Source: Aequorivita sp. HC6-5 (GTDB lineage Bacteria > Bacteroidota > Bacteroidia > Flavobacteriales > Flavobacteriaceae). From it: DNA of 64,000 nt. Of this stretch, positions 47,478-56,874 are shown piece after piece. The translations under genes were made by a program, and so were the position numbers. Numbering within the stretch: the stretch's first letter is position 1; each line of letters starts with the position of its first letter. The stretch covers positions 186,001 through 250,000 of the forward strand of contig CAJJCS010000002.1 in assembly GCA_905182755.1 (NCBI GenBank). Reading direction: 5' to 3'. The notes under the pieces were generated by a model. It was not told the DNA's origin. It saw nothing but the letters and a program-made list of their open reading frames with translations, and ran no database searches.

Positions 47478-48248
47478 ATGGACGCAAAATTATCTATCGA
47501 AGCCAGACGGTTTAAAAAAGTACGTGAAGAACTCAATCATACCCAGCAATACTTTGCTGAAATTTTAGGTATTGGTGCTACCACAGCAGATATAGAACGC
47601 GGTAAAACCAAATTATCTGGGAAGGTAGTTATGGAGCTCTTACGTCAATTTAATATTAACCCTTTGTGGTTGTTTGGAGAAAGCTATAACAAAATTGTTA
47701 ATATTAATGGAGGTGATGTAAGTCCTAAAGTAATCACTCTTGATGTAGATCAAAATGACACCATCGCTCTAGTAAATCAAAAAGCAGCAGCAGGGTATCC
47801 TCATAATGTTCAAGATGTAGAATGGTATGAAACCTTACCTGCATTTAATATACCCCTTCCCCAATACAGAAATGCAACCTATAGAGGTTTTCAAGTTGAG
47901 GGAGATAGCATGTTGCCAAACATAAGGCCTAATGAATGGGTTCTTGGAAAGGCAGTACCTAGCATTACAGAGGCAAGTGATAGTAAAATTTATATTGTAG
48001 TGCTTCATGACTCTGTTTTGGTGAAAAAGTTGCAAAAAGTACCAAGCGCGCCAGATCGGGTTCGGTTAATTTCATTAAACCCAGAATACATTCCAATAGA
48101 AGTTGCTGTTAAAAACATTCAAGAGCTATGGCTGGTGAACAGTAAACTTACCTTTGGTATTGATGAGCCAAGTGAGAGTTCTTTACTCAGAGAATTGCAA
48201 CAATCTATGGAAGAGTTGAAGGGGCAAATCAACAACTTGAATGCTTAG
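47478..48248 (+). CDS. XRE-type HTH / S24 peptidase repressor (LexA/CI-like)
   Basis: A 256-residue repressor. An N-terminal helix-turn-helix (LNHTQQYFAEILGIGATTAD, residues 17-36) is followed by the S24 domain. The likely self-cleavage site is Ala-Gly in KAAAGYPHN, the catalytic Ser is in EGDSMLPNIRPNEW, and the Lys is in HDSVLVKKLQKV. It should dimerise, bind DNA and cut itself when activated, as in an SOS response. Start 47478 is chosen because the operators and promoter box occupy the upstream in-frame extension. The three palindromes suggest it represses itself. A canonical LexA with a winged helix would have a different N-terminus. Confidence 0.87.
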   Translation: MDAKLSIEARRFKKVREELNHTQQYFAEILGIGATTADIERGKTKLSGKVVMELLRQFNINPLWLFGESYNKIVNINGGDVSPKVITLDVDQNDTIALVNQKAAAGYPHNVQDVEWYETLPAFNIPLPQYRNATYRGFQVEGDSMLPNIRPNEWVLGKAVPSITEASDSKIYIVVLHDSVLVKKLQKVPSAPDRVRLISLNPEYIPIEVAVKNIQELWLVNSKLTFGIDEPSESSLLRELQQSMEELKGQINNLNA

Positions 48249-48259
48249 AAATTTTTTCT

Positions 48260-48915
48260 ATGAGCTTTGAGCACCTTTATGCATTTCTTGCCGCCCTTGG
48301 GCAAAACAACTCCAAAGACTGGATGGACTCCAACCGAAAGCAATACCATAGGGTTCGAGACTTTTATATTGCTTGGCTAGATGCTATGAATCAAGAACTA
48401 GCAGCCATTGATCCAGACTATTTTGACACCCCCGGCAAAAAAGCCATTAACCGCATTAATAATAATTTGATGTTTCAGCCATCTAGGCCGGTGTATAAAA
48501 ATCATTTTGGTGCTGGTTTAGATCAAATAAGCAAACAAGGAGATTTTTACATACACATTGGCGAGAAAGAGAACTTTATTGGTGGGGGATACTGGCATCC
48601 TAGCCCAAAGGTGTTAAAAAGTATTAGAGAGGCCATTGATTATAACGGCCAGGAGCTAACAGCAATTTTAAATAAGAAGTCTTTTAAAAATACCTTTGGT
48701 GGTTTGATTGCCAGGGGAGTCCCTGAAAAATGCTCCCAAAGGGATACCCGCAGGATCATCAGCATATAAAACTCTTAAGAAGAAAGTCATTTGCGGTAGG
48801 AAAGACTTTTACAAAACAAGAGGTGCTATCCCCAGATTTTAATCAAAGAGTAGTTTTCCTTTATATGGAGTTACTGCCTTTTAGAAGGTATTTAAATAAT
48901 GCCGTAACGGTATAA
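48260..48915 (+). CDS. DUF2461 family protein (two frameshifts)
   Basis: A TIGR02453/DUF2461 protein of 217 residues after correction. N-terminal FEHLYAFLAALGQNNSKDWM and PSRPVYKNHFGAGL are typical. The frame stops at 48769, and the C-terminal part (GYPQDHQHIKLLRRKSFAVG, LLPFRRYLNNAV) runs to 48915. Two corrections fit: one G removed from the four at 48714-48717 and one from the three at 48741-48743, giving ARESLKNAPKGYPQDH. The function of the family is unknown. It follows the S24 gene by 11 bases. Confidence 0.82.
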
Positions 48916-48931
48916 GTAATTAACTACTGCT

Positions 48932-50176
48932 TTACTTTTTAAGATACGCTACTATCTTTTTTGTTGCCCCAGTATTACTGTCTACAAAATGCCCACATAT
49001 CATCCCTGTTTTATTTCTAAAACTTGAATCCTCAACCAATTTAGTGAGTATGTTTTTACACTCAGTACTATTTTCTGCAGAGAACAATCCAGCCAATGAT
49101 CTTAATTTTATAGCCTCTGGAAAATTATCATAATTCTTGCCAATTACAATAGGCACTCCAAAAGTTGCAGGCTCTAGTATGTTGTGTAAACCTTTTGTTC
49201 CAGCGGCCCCTCCAACATATACAATATCTGCATAGCTGTATATTTTGGCTAGTAGGCCAATAGTGTCAATAATAAAAACTTGCGCAGTTTCAATGTTATC
49301 TATATTTCCTTTAGCGATAGTTTGAGAGTATATGGCGGTTTGTTTATGAATCTTTTTTCTAAGTGCTAAAATTTTAGCGGCATCTATAGTATGAGGTGCA
49401 ATGATAAATTTTACCTGCTCGGGTGCTTGGTTTATGTACTCAAGTAACATGTCTTGATCTTCTTCCCAAGTACTCCCGCAAACAATACACAGATGCTCTT
49501 TTTTAAACTGGGCTATAAAATCTAGGGTGTTGTCCATTTCAATTTGACGAGATACTCTGTCAAATCTAGTGTCTCCACTAACACTTGTATTGGTTAAACC
49601 TATGGATGCTAATAATTCTTTTGAAGCTTGATTTTGCAGGAAAAAGTGATCAAAGCTATCCAATGCTTTGCGCATAAAACCTCCATAGAATTTAAAGAAT
49701 AGTTGATCTTCTCTAAATACTCCTGAAATTAAAAGAGTCTTAATATTTTGCCGTTTTAATTCCACTAAATAGTTGGGCCAAAATTCATATTTCACAAAAA
49801 GAACAAGGGAAGGGTGTATCTTTTTTATAAACTTTTTCGCATTGCTTTTGGTGTCTATGGGTAAGTAAACAACAACATCTGCAAGAGGTGTGTTTTTCTT
49901 ATTCTCATAGCCTGAAGGGGAGAAAAAGCTCACAACTATTTTATGGTCTGGGTGCGTTGTTCTTAATGATTCCATTACAGGAACTCCTTGTTCAAACTCA
50001 CCTAAGGAGGCGCAGTGAAACCAGATCGTTTTGTCTTCTGGGGAAATACCACTGGCTATTATCTGGAAGGTTTGTTTTCTTCCCGCCATAAATAGCTTCA
50101 GTTTTTTGCTAAAAAGCTGCGCTATAGATAAAACACCTATTGTGATATAAAGCAGTATGTTGTAGAGTAAACTCAT
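48932..50176 (-). CDS. waaA: 3-deoxy-D-manno-octulosonic acid transferase WaaA/KdtA
   Basis: A 414-residue GT-B Kdo transferase. It has an N-terminal membrane segment (residues 3-22), then WFHCASLGEFEQGVPVME, FVKYEFWPNYLVEL and the donor-binding VGGAAGTKGLHNILEPATFG. It attaches Kdo to lipid A precursors in the inner membrane. A TACTTTTA box ends 5 bases before its start, suggesting a leaderless or near-leaderless mRNA. It is divergent from the sugar aminotransferase gene. Confidence 0.95.
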   Translation of the reverse strand: MSLLYNILLYITIGVLSIAQLFSKKLKLFMAGRKQTFQIIASGISPEDKTIWFHCASLGEFEQGVPVMESLRTTHPDHKIVVSFFSPSGYENKKNTPLADVVVYLPIDTKSNAKKFIKKIHPSLVLFVKYEFWPNYLVELKRQNIKTLLISGVFREDQLFFKFYGGFMRKALDSFDHFFLQNQASKELLASIGLTNTSVSGDTRFDRVSRQIEMDNTLDFIAQFKKEHLCIVCGSTWEEDQDMLLEYINQAPEQVKFIIAPHTIDAAKILALRKKIHKQTAIYSQTIAKGNIDNIETAQVFIIDTIGLLAKIYSYADIVYVGGAAGTKGLHNILEPATFGVPIVIGKNYDNFPEAIKLRSLAGLFSAENSTECKNILTKLVEDSSFRNKTGMICGHFVDSNTGATKKIVAYLKK

Positions 50177-50390
50177 GGCTGTAAAAGTACAAAATTGAAG
50201 TTTTACAATATACGTGTGCTGTATATATTAAATATCTTTAGCTCATTTACTCAAGTAGGGGCGTTGTATTGTTTTTAATATCATGCAATTTTGTATTTTT
50301 ACAAGGAAAAAATTGTCTGATTCATCAAGGTTATTTGGTTTATTATTTCAGACAATATTTTAATTAATTCTATAATACGAAGCACCGTGT

Positions 50391-51548
50391 ATGAGAAAAA
50401 TACAAATGGTTGATCTAAAAGGTCAATATGCAGCAATAAAAGAAAGGGTAAACGCATCCATCCAGGAGGTTATAGATACTACAGCATTTATTAATGGACC
50501 ACAGGTACAAGAGTTTCAGAAAGAATTAGAGACATACCTTGGTGTAAAACATGTAATCCCTTGCGCCAATGGTACAGATGCGCTTCAGGTAGCTATGATG
50601 GGTTTAAATTTGCAACCTGGTGATGAAATTATTACTGCAGATTTCACCTTTGCAGCCACTGTTGAGGTTATTGCTTTATTGCAGCTTACACCTGTTTTAG
50701 TGGATGTAGATCCTATTAATTTTAATATTGATATCGCGGCTATTGAAAAAGCAATTACACCAAAAACCAAAGCTATAATCCCTGTACATCTGTTTGGTTT
50801 GGCCGCTAATATGGATGAGGTTATGGCTCTTGCAGAAAAACATAACCTTTACGTAATTGAAGATAATGCTCAAGGTATTGGAGCTACTTATACCTCTAAA
50901 ACAGGTCAGAAAAAGATGACCGGGGGTATTGGTCATGTTGGTTCTACTTCTTTTTTTCCTTCAAAGAACCTAGGTTGTTATGGAGATGGTGGAGCTATTT
51001 TCACTAATGATGATGATTTGGCCCATGTAATAAGAGGGATTGTTAACCATGGTATGTACAAAAGATATCACCATGATGTTGTTGGAGTTAATTCAAGATT
51101 AGATTCTATACAAGCCGCGGTTCTCAGAGCAAAATTACCAAAGCTTGACCAGTACAATACAACACGAAGAAATACAGCTAGAAAATATACCATGGCCTTT
51201 GCCGGTATCCAAAATATTATAACTCCAACTGGGTTTTGTGATAGTGAATCATCTATTTGCGATACTTGTGATTGTCATGTATTTCACCAATATACATTAC
51301 AGGTTAAAAATATTGATAGAGACGCTTTGGTAGCCCATTTAAATGCTAATGATATACCATGTGGTGTGTACTATCCAATACCGTTGCATTTGCAAAAAGC
51401 ATATGCAGATTCTAGGTATAAAGAGGCAGATTTTACTGTAACAAACACATTGGTTAAAGAGGTTGTTTCTCTGCCTATGCATACAGAACTTGACGATGAG
51501 CAAATTGCTTTTATTACCAAAACCTTGATTGATTTTGTAACTAAATAG
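50391..51548 (+). CDS. DegT/DnrJ/EryC1/StrS sugar aminotransferase
   Basis: A 385-residue PLP-dependent aminotransferase. Motifs are CANGTDALQVAMMGL, ADFTFAATVEVIALL, EDNAQGIGATY and the PLP lysine in SFFPSKNLGCYGDGGAI. A Cys cluster (SSICDTCDCHVFHQY) precedes the C-terminal domain. The family makes amino sugars for LPS or capsule. The exact nucleotide-sugar substrate is not readable. The neighbours waaA and galE fit a surface-polysaccharide role. Confidence 0.9.
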   Translation: MRKIQMVDLKGQYAAIKERVNASIQEVIDTTAFINGPQVQEFQKELETYLGVKHVIPCANGTDALQVAMMGLNLQPGDEIITADFTFAATVEVIALLQLTPVLVDVDPINFNIDIAAIEKAITPKTKAIIPVHLFGLAANMDEVMALAEKHNLYVIEDNAQGIGATYTSKTGQKKMTGGIGHVGSTSFFPSKNLGCYGDGGAIFTNDDDLAHVIRGIVNHGMYKRYHHDVVGVNSRLDSIQAAVLRAKLPKLDQYNTTRRNTARKYTMAFAGIQNIITPTGFCDSESSICDTCDCHVFHQYTLQVKNIDRDALVAHLNANDIPCGVYYPIPLHLQKAYADSRYKEADFTVTNTLVKEVVSLPMHTELDDEQIAFITKTLIDFVTK

Positions 51549-51570
51549 TTTAACAAACACTTACACTCAT

Positions 51571-51607
51571 AAAAAAAGAGACTGCTTTTAAGCAGTCTCT
51601 TTTTTTA
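51571..51607. terminator. Bidirectional terminator
   Basis: The stem AAAGAGACTGCTT / AAGCAGTCTCTTT flanked by A and T runs lies between the convergent aminotransferase and fabD genes. Confidence 0.9.
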
Positions 51608-51623
51608 TGTATTGTTTTTAAAA

Positions 51624-52505
51624 TTAAATTTCACCCTTTGATGCCGCTACACTTCGGTCTATTTTACGCATCAAGCCTTGTAACACATTTCCAGGGCCTA
51701 CTTCAATAAAATGAGATGCTCCATCTGCAATCATATTTTGCATGCTTTGTGTCCATTTAACAGGAGCTGTGAGTTGTGCAATTAAGTTTTTTTGAATTTC
51801 TGTTGCATCTGTAACAGCAGTTGTACTCACGTTTTGATAAATAGGGCAGCCTGGGTTTGCAAAATGGGTAGCCTCTATAGCAGCGGCTAATTCTTCTCTT
51901 GCAGGCTCCATAAGTGGGCTATGAAAGGCTCCGCCAACTGGCAGTAACAAAGCACGTCTTGCACCTGCTTCTTTTAGAGCCTCACAAGCATTGTTTACAG
52001 CTTCTATCTCACCACTAATAACCAATTGCCCAGGGCAGTTGTAGTTTGCAGCTACAACAATCCCAGATTGTAAGGCGCAAATATCTTCTACAACGTTATT
52101 TTCTAGGCCCAGTACAGCGGCCATAGTAGAGGGTGCTGCCTCACATGCTTTTTGCATTGCAAGGGCTCTTTTGTACACCAATTGTAATCCATCTGTGAAG
52201 GCAAGTGTTTTATTGGCAACCAGCGCAGAGATTTCTCCCAAAGAATGACCTGCTACCATATCTGGAGCAAAACTACTTCCCATAACCTCTGCAGTAATAG
52301 CTGAGTGTAAGAAAATTGCTGGCTGTGTTACTTTTGTTTGTTTGAGCTGCTCTGGGGTTCCTTCAAACATGATTTTAGTAATTTCAAAACCAAGAGTTTG
52401 GTTTGCCTTGTCAAAAAGCTCTTTTGCACGCGCAGAGTTTTGGTATAGATCAAGGCCCATTCCTGTAAACTGAGCACCTTGTCCTGGAAATATATATGCT
52501 TTCAT
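51624..52505 (-). CDS. fabD: Malonyl-CoA:ACP transacylase FabD
   Basis: A 293-residue acyltransferase. FPGQGAQFTGMG is the N-terminal motif, the catalytic Ser is in VAGHSLGEISAL and the partner His is in GAFHSPLMEP. It loads malonyl groups onto acyl carrier protein for fatty-acid elongation. A TATTTTTG box lies at 52530-52537 on the minus strand, 24 bases upstream. Confidence 0.96.
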   Translation of the reverse strand: MKAYIFPGQGAQFTGMGLDLYQNSARAKELFDKANQTLGFEITKIMFEGTPEQLKQTKVTQPAIFLHSAITAEVMGSSFAPDMVAGHSLGEISALVANKTLAFTDGLQLVYKRALAMQKACEAAPSTMAAVLGLENNVVEDICALQSGIVVAANYNCPGQLVISGEIEAVNNACEALKEAGARRALLLPVGGAFHSPLMEPAREELAAAIEATHFANPGCPIYQNVSTTAVTDATEIQKNLIAQLTAPVKWTQSMQNMIADGASHFIEVGPGNVLQGLMRKIDRSVAASKGEI

Positions 52506-52560
52506 ATTCTGTTTTTTTGTTAATTACTGCAAAAATAAGATTATTATTTTTTTATGATAT

Positions 52561-53064
52561 TTAGATGCGATCCCAAGTTTCATAGGTAAACCCGTGTAGA
52601 TGTTTCTCATCTATGCCATGGGTTGTTTCTGAGGTTTTTTGCCAACGGCTTGTGTCAATTTCAGGAAAAAAAGTATCTGCTTCAAATGTGCCATGAACTC
52701 TGGTGAGCTCTATCCTATCTGCTACGTCCATAGATAGGTTATATATCTCTCCTCCACCAATAATAAATATAGTTTCTTGTGTAGCAGCTTTTAGTAAAGC
52801 CTGGTCTAAAGAATGCACTACAATGATGTTTTTTTCTTGATCTGGAGTACCTTTTGGAAGGTAGGTTTTGTCTCTGGTGATAATTATATGTGTTCTGTTT
52901 GGCAGGGGCTTTGGAAAAGATTCAAAGGTCTTACGTCCCATAATAATATAGTGTCCCGTTGTTAACCCCTTGAAGCGTTTAAAGTCATCAGGTAAGTGCC
53001 AAATTAAATCATTGTCTTTACCAAGTTCATTGTTTTGCCCAGCGGCTGCTACTATTGTGATCAT
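52561..53064 (-). CDS. folA: Dihydrofolate reductase FolA
   Basis: A 167-residue DHFR. It shows AAGQNNELGKDNDLIWHLP (Met20-loop region; the acidic residue appears as the Asp after Pro-Asp-Asp), DDFKRFKGLT, IIMGRKTFESFP and FIIGGGEIY. It reduces dihydrofolate for thymidylate and purine synthesis. It is probably a single gene. The unusual early Gln-Asn-Asn is compatible with flavobacterial DHFRs. Confidence 0.95.
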   Translation of the reverse strand: MITIVAAAGQNNELGKDNDLIWHLPDDFKRFKGLTTGHYIIMGRKTFESFPKPLPNRTHIIITRDKTYLPKGTPDQEKNIIVVHSLDQALLKAATQETIFIIGGGEIYNLSMDVADRIELTRVHGTFEADTFFPEIDTSRWQKTSETTHGIDEKHLHGFTYETWDRI

Positions 53065-53267
53065 ATATTTTCTTCAGGGAGTTATAGTGGTTGTATTCTG
53101 TTTAAATTATACCAAAAAAAATTCTTCTTAATGTGGTGTCTATGGGTAAAAATACCTAATTTTAAATACCTATCCTATCTCTTTTTTACAAGATTTAATC
53201 TTTCTTACATCATAATTTTATTTCAACTTCATAGGCCTTGCTTTGTCTTTTGAAATATAATTATCAA

Positions 53268-53275
53268 TATATTTG
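53268..53275 (+). promoter_or_regulatory. TAnnTTTG -7 box for galE
   Basis: TATATTTG with an upstream TTTG at 53242-53245 (22-base spacing), 27 bases before the galE ATG. Confidence 0.6.
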
Positions 53276-53302
53276 TATTAGGTTTAAATACACGTTACAT
53301 AT

Positions 53303-54313
53303 ATGAAAATACTAGTTACAGGCGGTTTAGGTTTTATTGGGTCTCACGTAGTTGTAAAACTACAAGAAGAAGGATTTGATGTTGTAATTATTGACAATTT
53401 ATCAAACTCAGACATTAAAGTGATGGATGGAATTGTTGCCATCACTGGTATTACCCCAGCCTTTGAGCAGTTAGATTTAAGAGAAAAAGCTGCAGTATCT
53501 GGTTTTTTCAAGAAGTATGATGATATTGGAGGAGTCATTCATTTTGCTGCATCTAAGGCAGTTGGAGAGAGTGTAGAGAATCCCTTATTGTATTATGAAA
53601 ATAACATTGGCACCCTTGTGTATTTATTACAAGAATTACAGAAAAAAGAGCAGACCTCTTTTATTTTTAGTTCTTCTTGTACGGTTTATGGGCAAGCAGA
53701 TCAGATGCCAATTACAGAAACAGCAGCCATAAAAAAAGCAGAATCTCCCTACGGAAATACCAAGCAAATTGGAGAAGAAATTATACAAGACACCTGCAAA
53801 GTAAGCCCAAATATAAAAGCTACAGCCCTGCGTTATTTTAACCCTATTGGAGCCCATCAAAGTGCGCTCATTGGAGAGCTGCCTATTGGGGTTCCTCAAA
53901 ATTTAGTACCCTTTATAACTCAAACCGCAACAGGGCAACGAGCACAATTATCTGTTTTTGGGGATGACTACCCAACTCCAGATGGTACGGCAATTAGAGA
54001 TTACATTCATGTGGTAGATTTGGCACAGGCTCATGTTACAGCCCTAAAAAAGTTACTTGAAAATGGCCAAGCAACTAACTTTGATTTTTACAACGTAGGA
54101 ACAGGGAAGGGGTCTTCTGTATTAGAGGTTATTACTGCTTTTGAAACTGTTACAGGAAAAAAATTAAATTATAAGATTGTTGACAAACGAGAGGGTGATG
54201 TTATACAGGCTTTTGCAGACACAACCAAGGCAAATAATGTATTGGGTTGGAAGGCTGAGCACACTTTAGAGCAGGCCTTGTTATCTGCCTGGAAATGGGA
54301 AGAAAAACAATAG
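53303..54313 (+). CDS. galE: UDP-glucose 4-epimerase GalE
   Basis: A 336-residue extended short-chain dehydrogenase. It has the NAD-binding GGLGFIGSH, the catalytic Ser/Tyr/Lys in FSSSCTVYGQ and SPYGNTKQIGE, and the substrate-site ALRYFNPIGAH. It interconverts UDP-glucose and UDP-galactose for polysaccharide synthesis. It is monocistronic between a clear promoter and a terminator. Confidence 0.95.
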   Translation: MKILVTGGLGFIGSHVVVKLQEEGFDVVIIDNLSNSDIKVMDGIVAITGITPAFEQLDLREKAAVSGFFKKYDDIGGVIHFAASKAVGESVENPLLYYENNIGTLVYLLQELQKKEQTSFIFSSSCTVYGQADQMPITETAAIKKAESPYGNTKQIGEEIIQDTCKVSPNIKATALRYFNPIGAHQSALIGELPIGVPQNLVPFITQTATGQRAQLSVFGDDYPTPDGTAIRDYIHVVDLAQAHVTALKKLLENGQATNFDFYNVGTGKGSSVLEVITAFETVTGKKLNYKIVDKREGDVIQAFADTTKANNVLGWKAEHTLEQALLSAWKWEEKQ

Positions 54314-54342
54314 TCACTGGTTACATTTTATTTTACCTCACA

Positions 54343-54368
54343 AAGCCCTTACAATTAAGGGCTTTTTT
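54343..54368 (+). terminator. Terminator after galE
   Basis: The stem AAGCCCTT / AAGGGCTT plus T6, about 30 bases after the stop. Confidence 0.8.
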
Positions 54369-54425
54369 GATCCTGGTTTAAAATATTTATCTACACCCTA
54401 GGGTTACGTCTCTCTTTTTTGTAGC

Positions 54426-54433
54426 TATCTTTG
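54426..54433 (+). promoter_or_regulatory. TAnnTTTG -7 box 4 bases before the era start
   Basis: TATCTTTG ends 4 bases upstream of ATG 54438, implying a leaderless era mRNA. Confidence 0.55.
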
Positions 54434-54437
54434 CCAC

Positions 54438-55328
54438 ATGGAAATTACACCACACAAAGCAGGTTTTGTAAATATCATAGGAAATCCCAATGTGGGTAAG
54501 AGCACCCTTATGAACGCTTTTGTGGGAGAACGCTTATCTATTATTACCTCAAAGGCACAAACTACACGTCACAGAATTTTAGGGATTGTAAACGGAGATG
54601 ATTTCCAGATGTTGCTAAGTGATACCCCTGGCATTATAAAGCCTGCTTACCAACTCCAAGAAAGCATGATGGATTTTGTGAAATCTGCTTTTGATGATGC
54701 AGATGTCTTGTTGTATATCGTTGAACTTGGCGAGAAAGAATTAAAAGATGAAGCTTTTTTTAGTAAAATAACAAACAGTAAAATACCGGTTTTGCTACTT
54801 ATAAACAAGATAGATAAAGGAGATGAAGCCTCTTTAAAAGAGTCGATGACCCTTTGGCAAGAAAAAGTGCCTAATGCAGAGATTTTTGCTATTTCTGCCC
54901 TAGAAAACTTTGGGGTTGCAGAGGTTTTTAAGCGCATAATAGATTTGCTACCACAATCTCCAGCATTTTACCCAAAAGATCAACTAACCGATAAGCCTGA
55001 ACGCTTTTTTGTAAACGAAACCATCAGAGAGAAAATCTTGATGCACTACAAAAAAGAGATACCCTACAGTGTAGAGATAGAAACCGAAGAGTTCTTTGAG
55101 GACGAAGATATTATAAGAATTCGCGCTGTTATTATGGTAGAGCGTGATTCTCAAAAAGGAATCATTATTGGACACAAAGGCGAGGCTATAAAGCGCATAG
55201 GGGTTGAGTCTAGAAAAGATTTAGAGAAGTTTTTCGGAAAACAAATTCACTTAGAAACCTATGTCAAAGTCAATAAAAACTGGCGCAATAACGATAGGCA
55301 ATTACGAAGGTTTGGCTACAACGGCTAA
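54438..55328 (+). CDS. era: GTPase Era
   Basis: A 296-residue GTPase. G1 is GNPNVGKST, G3 DTPG, and G4 NKID; a KH domain follows (GIIIGHKGEAIKRIG near residue 235). Era binds the 3' end of 16S rRNA and helps assemble the 30S ribosomal subunit. It is followed by der, another ribosome-assembly GTPase, with its own promoter box. Confidence 0.97.
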   Translation: MEITPHKAGFVNIIGNPNVGKSTLMNAFVGERLSIITSKAQTTRHRILGIVNGDDFQMLLSDTPGIIKPAYQLQESMMDFVKSAFDDADVLLYIVELGEKELKDEAFFSKITNSKIPVLLLINKIDKGDEASLKESMTLWQEKVPNAEIFAISALENFGVAEVFKRIIDLLPQSPAFYPKDQLTDKPERFFVNETIREKILMHYKKEIPYSVEIETEEFFEDEDIIRIRAVIMVERDSQKGIIIGHKGEAIKRIGVESRKDLEKFFGKQIHLETYVKVNKNWRNNDRQLRRFGYNG

Positions 55329-55400
55329 GGATTTTTAAAGCACAAAATACAAAGGAAATAAAGTCTCAATACTTCCTGCCTAATATCAAATCTAAAAGAG

Positions 55401-55408
55401 TACTTTTG
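55401..55408 (+). promoter_or_regulatory. TAnnTTTG -7 box for der
   Basis: TACTTTTG ends 23 bases before ATG 55432. Confidence 0.55.
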
Positions 55409-55431
55409 CGCACTAGAAAATTTCAGAAACT

Positions 55432-56733
55432 ATGAGTATTGTTGCTATTGTAGGACGTCCAAACGTAGGGAAGTCTACATTTTTTAATAGATTAATACAA
55501 CGCCGTGAGGCTATTGTAGATGCCGTAAGTGGTGTCACTAGAGATCGCCATTACGGGAAGAGTGACTGGAACGGTAAAGAGTTTTCACTCATTGATACAG
55601 GAGGATATGTAGTAGGGAGTGATGATATCTTTGAGGCAGAGATTGACAAGCAAGTAGAGCTTGCCATTGATGAGGCAGATGCCATTGTCTTTATGGTAGA
55701 GGTTGAAAGCGGTGTTACGGGTATGGATGAAGATGTAGCCCAACTGCTTAGAAAAAGCAGAAAACCGGTTTTCCTTGCTGTAAATAAAGTAGATAACTCA
55801 AAAAGAGCTCAAGACGCTGTAGAGTTTTATTCCTTAGGATTTGAGCGTTTTTATACCATTTCAAGTATCAATGGTGGTGGAACAGGAGATTTACTAGACG
55901 ATCTAGTAAAAGCTCTTCCAGAGGCTGTTGAAGCTGATGAGGAAACCTTACCAAGATTTGCTGTAGTGGGGCGTCCAAACGCAGGAAAGTCTTCTTTTAT
56001 CAATTCCTTAATTGGCGAAGACAGATATATCGTTACCGATATTGCAGGAACAACCCGTGATAGTATCGATACAAGATACAAACGGTTTGGTTTTGAATTT
56101 AATCTGGTTGATACTGCAGGAATCCGTAAAAAGAGTAAAGTAAAAGAAGATTTAGAATTTTATTCTGTAATGCGTAGTGTAAGAGCTATTGAGCATTGTG
56201 ATGTTATTATATTAGTTTTTGACGCCTCTCGTGGTTTTGATGGACAGGTACAAAACATCTTTTGGCTTGCCCATAGAAATAATAAAGGTGTTGTTATTTT
56301 GGCAAACAAGTGGGATTTAATTGAAAAAGACAATCAAAGCTCCAATGATTTTGAAAAGTATATTAAAAAACAATGTGAGCCTTATACAGATGTGCCAATT
56401 GTCTTTATGTCTGTACTTAACAAGCAGCGTATTTACAAGGCCATAGAAACTGCGGTTCAGGTGTATCAAAACCGTACCAAGAAAATCAAAACAAGTACTT
56501 TGAATGATACGATGTTGCCAATTATACAGCACACATCACCTCCTCAGTACAAAGGGAAGTATATCAAGATAAAATACATTACTCAATTGCCAACACCTTG
56601 GCCAAGTTTTGCATTTTTCGCCAACTTGCCGCAATACGTAAAAGAGCCCTACAAACGCTTTTTAGAAAATCAATTACGTAAAGAGTTTGATTTTCACGGG
56701 GTGCCAGTAACTGTTTTTATACGTAAGAAATAA
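55432..56733 (+). CDS. der: Double GTPase Der (EngA)
   Basis: A 433-residue protein with two tandem G domains: the first has GRPNVGKST and DTGGY, the second GRPNAGKSS and [13 protein letters not shown]-terminal KH-like domain ends in [12 protein letters not shown]. Der acts in 50S ribosomal subunit assembly. The order era-der is common in Bacteroidota. Confidence 0.97.
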   Translation: MSIVAIVGRPNVGKSTFFNRLIQRREAIVDAVSGVTRDRHYGKSDWNGKEFSLIDTGGYVVGSDDIFEAEIDKQVELAIDEADAIVFMVEVESGVTGMDEDVAQLLRKSRKPVFLAVNKVDNSKRAQDAVEFYSLGFERFYTISSINGGGTGDLLDDLVKALPEAVEADEETLPRFAVVGRPNAGKSSFINSLIGEDRYIVTDIAGTTRDSIDTRYKRFGFEFNLVDTAGIRKKSKVKEDLEFYSVMRSVRAIEHCDVIILVFDASRGFDGQVQNIFWLAHRNNKGVVILANKWDLIEKDNQSSNDFEKYIKKQCEPYTDVPIVFMSVLNKQRIYKAIETAVQVYQNRTKKIKTSTLNDTMLPIIQHTSPPQYKGKYIKIKYITQLPTPWPSFAFFANLPQYVKEPYKRFLENQLRKEFDFHGVPVTVFIRKK

Positions 56734-56772
56734 AAATTTTACTTGGTAATTTTATAAAAATAAAATTTCATT

Positions 56773-56800
56773 AAAACCCTGTCTTAATCGGCGGGGTTTT
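56773..56800 (+). terminator. Probable terminator after der
   Basis: An imperfect hairpin, AAAACCC / GGGGTTTT with a pyrimidine-rich tail. Confidence 0.5.
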
Positions 56801-56824
56801 CTTTTTCTAAGGGTATTATAAATC

Positions 56825-56852
56825 AAAACCCCCTAACATAGTAGGGGGTTTG
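56825..56852 (-). terminator. Terminator of the acyl-CoA dehydrogenase gene
   Basis: The stem AAACCCCCT / AGGGGGTTT with an 8-base loop, just 3' of the gene on the minus strand. Confidence 0.75.
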
Positions 56853-56874
56853 TGTATTTAAAAGAACAAGAAAT

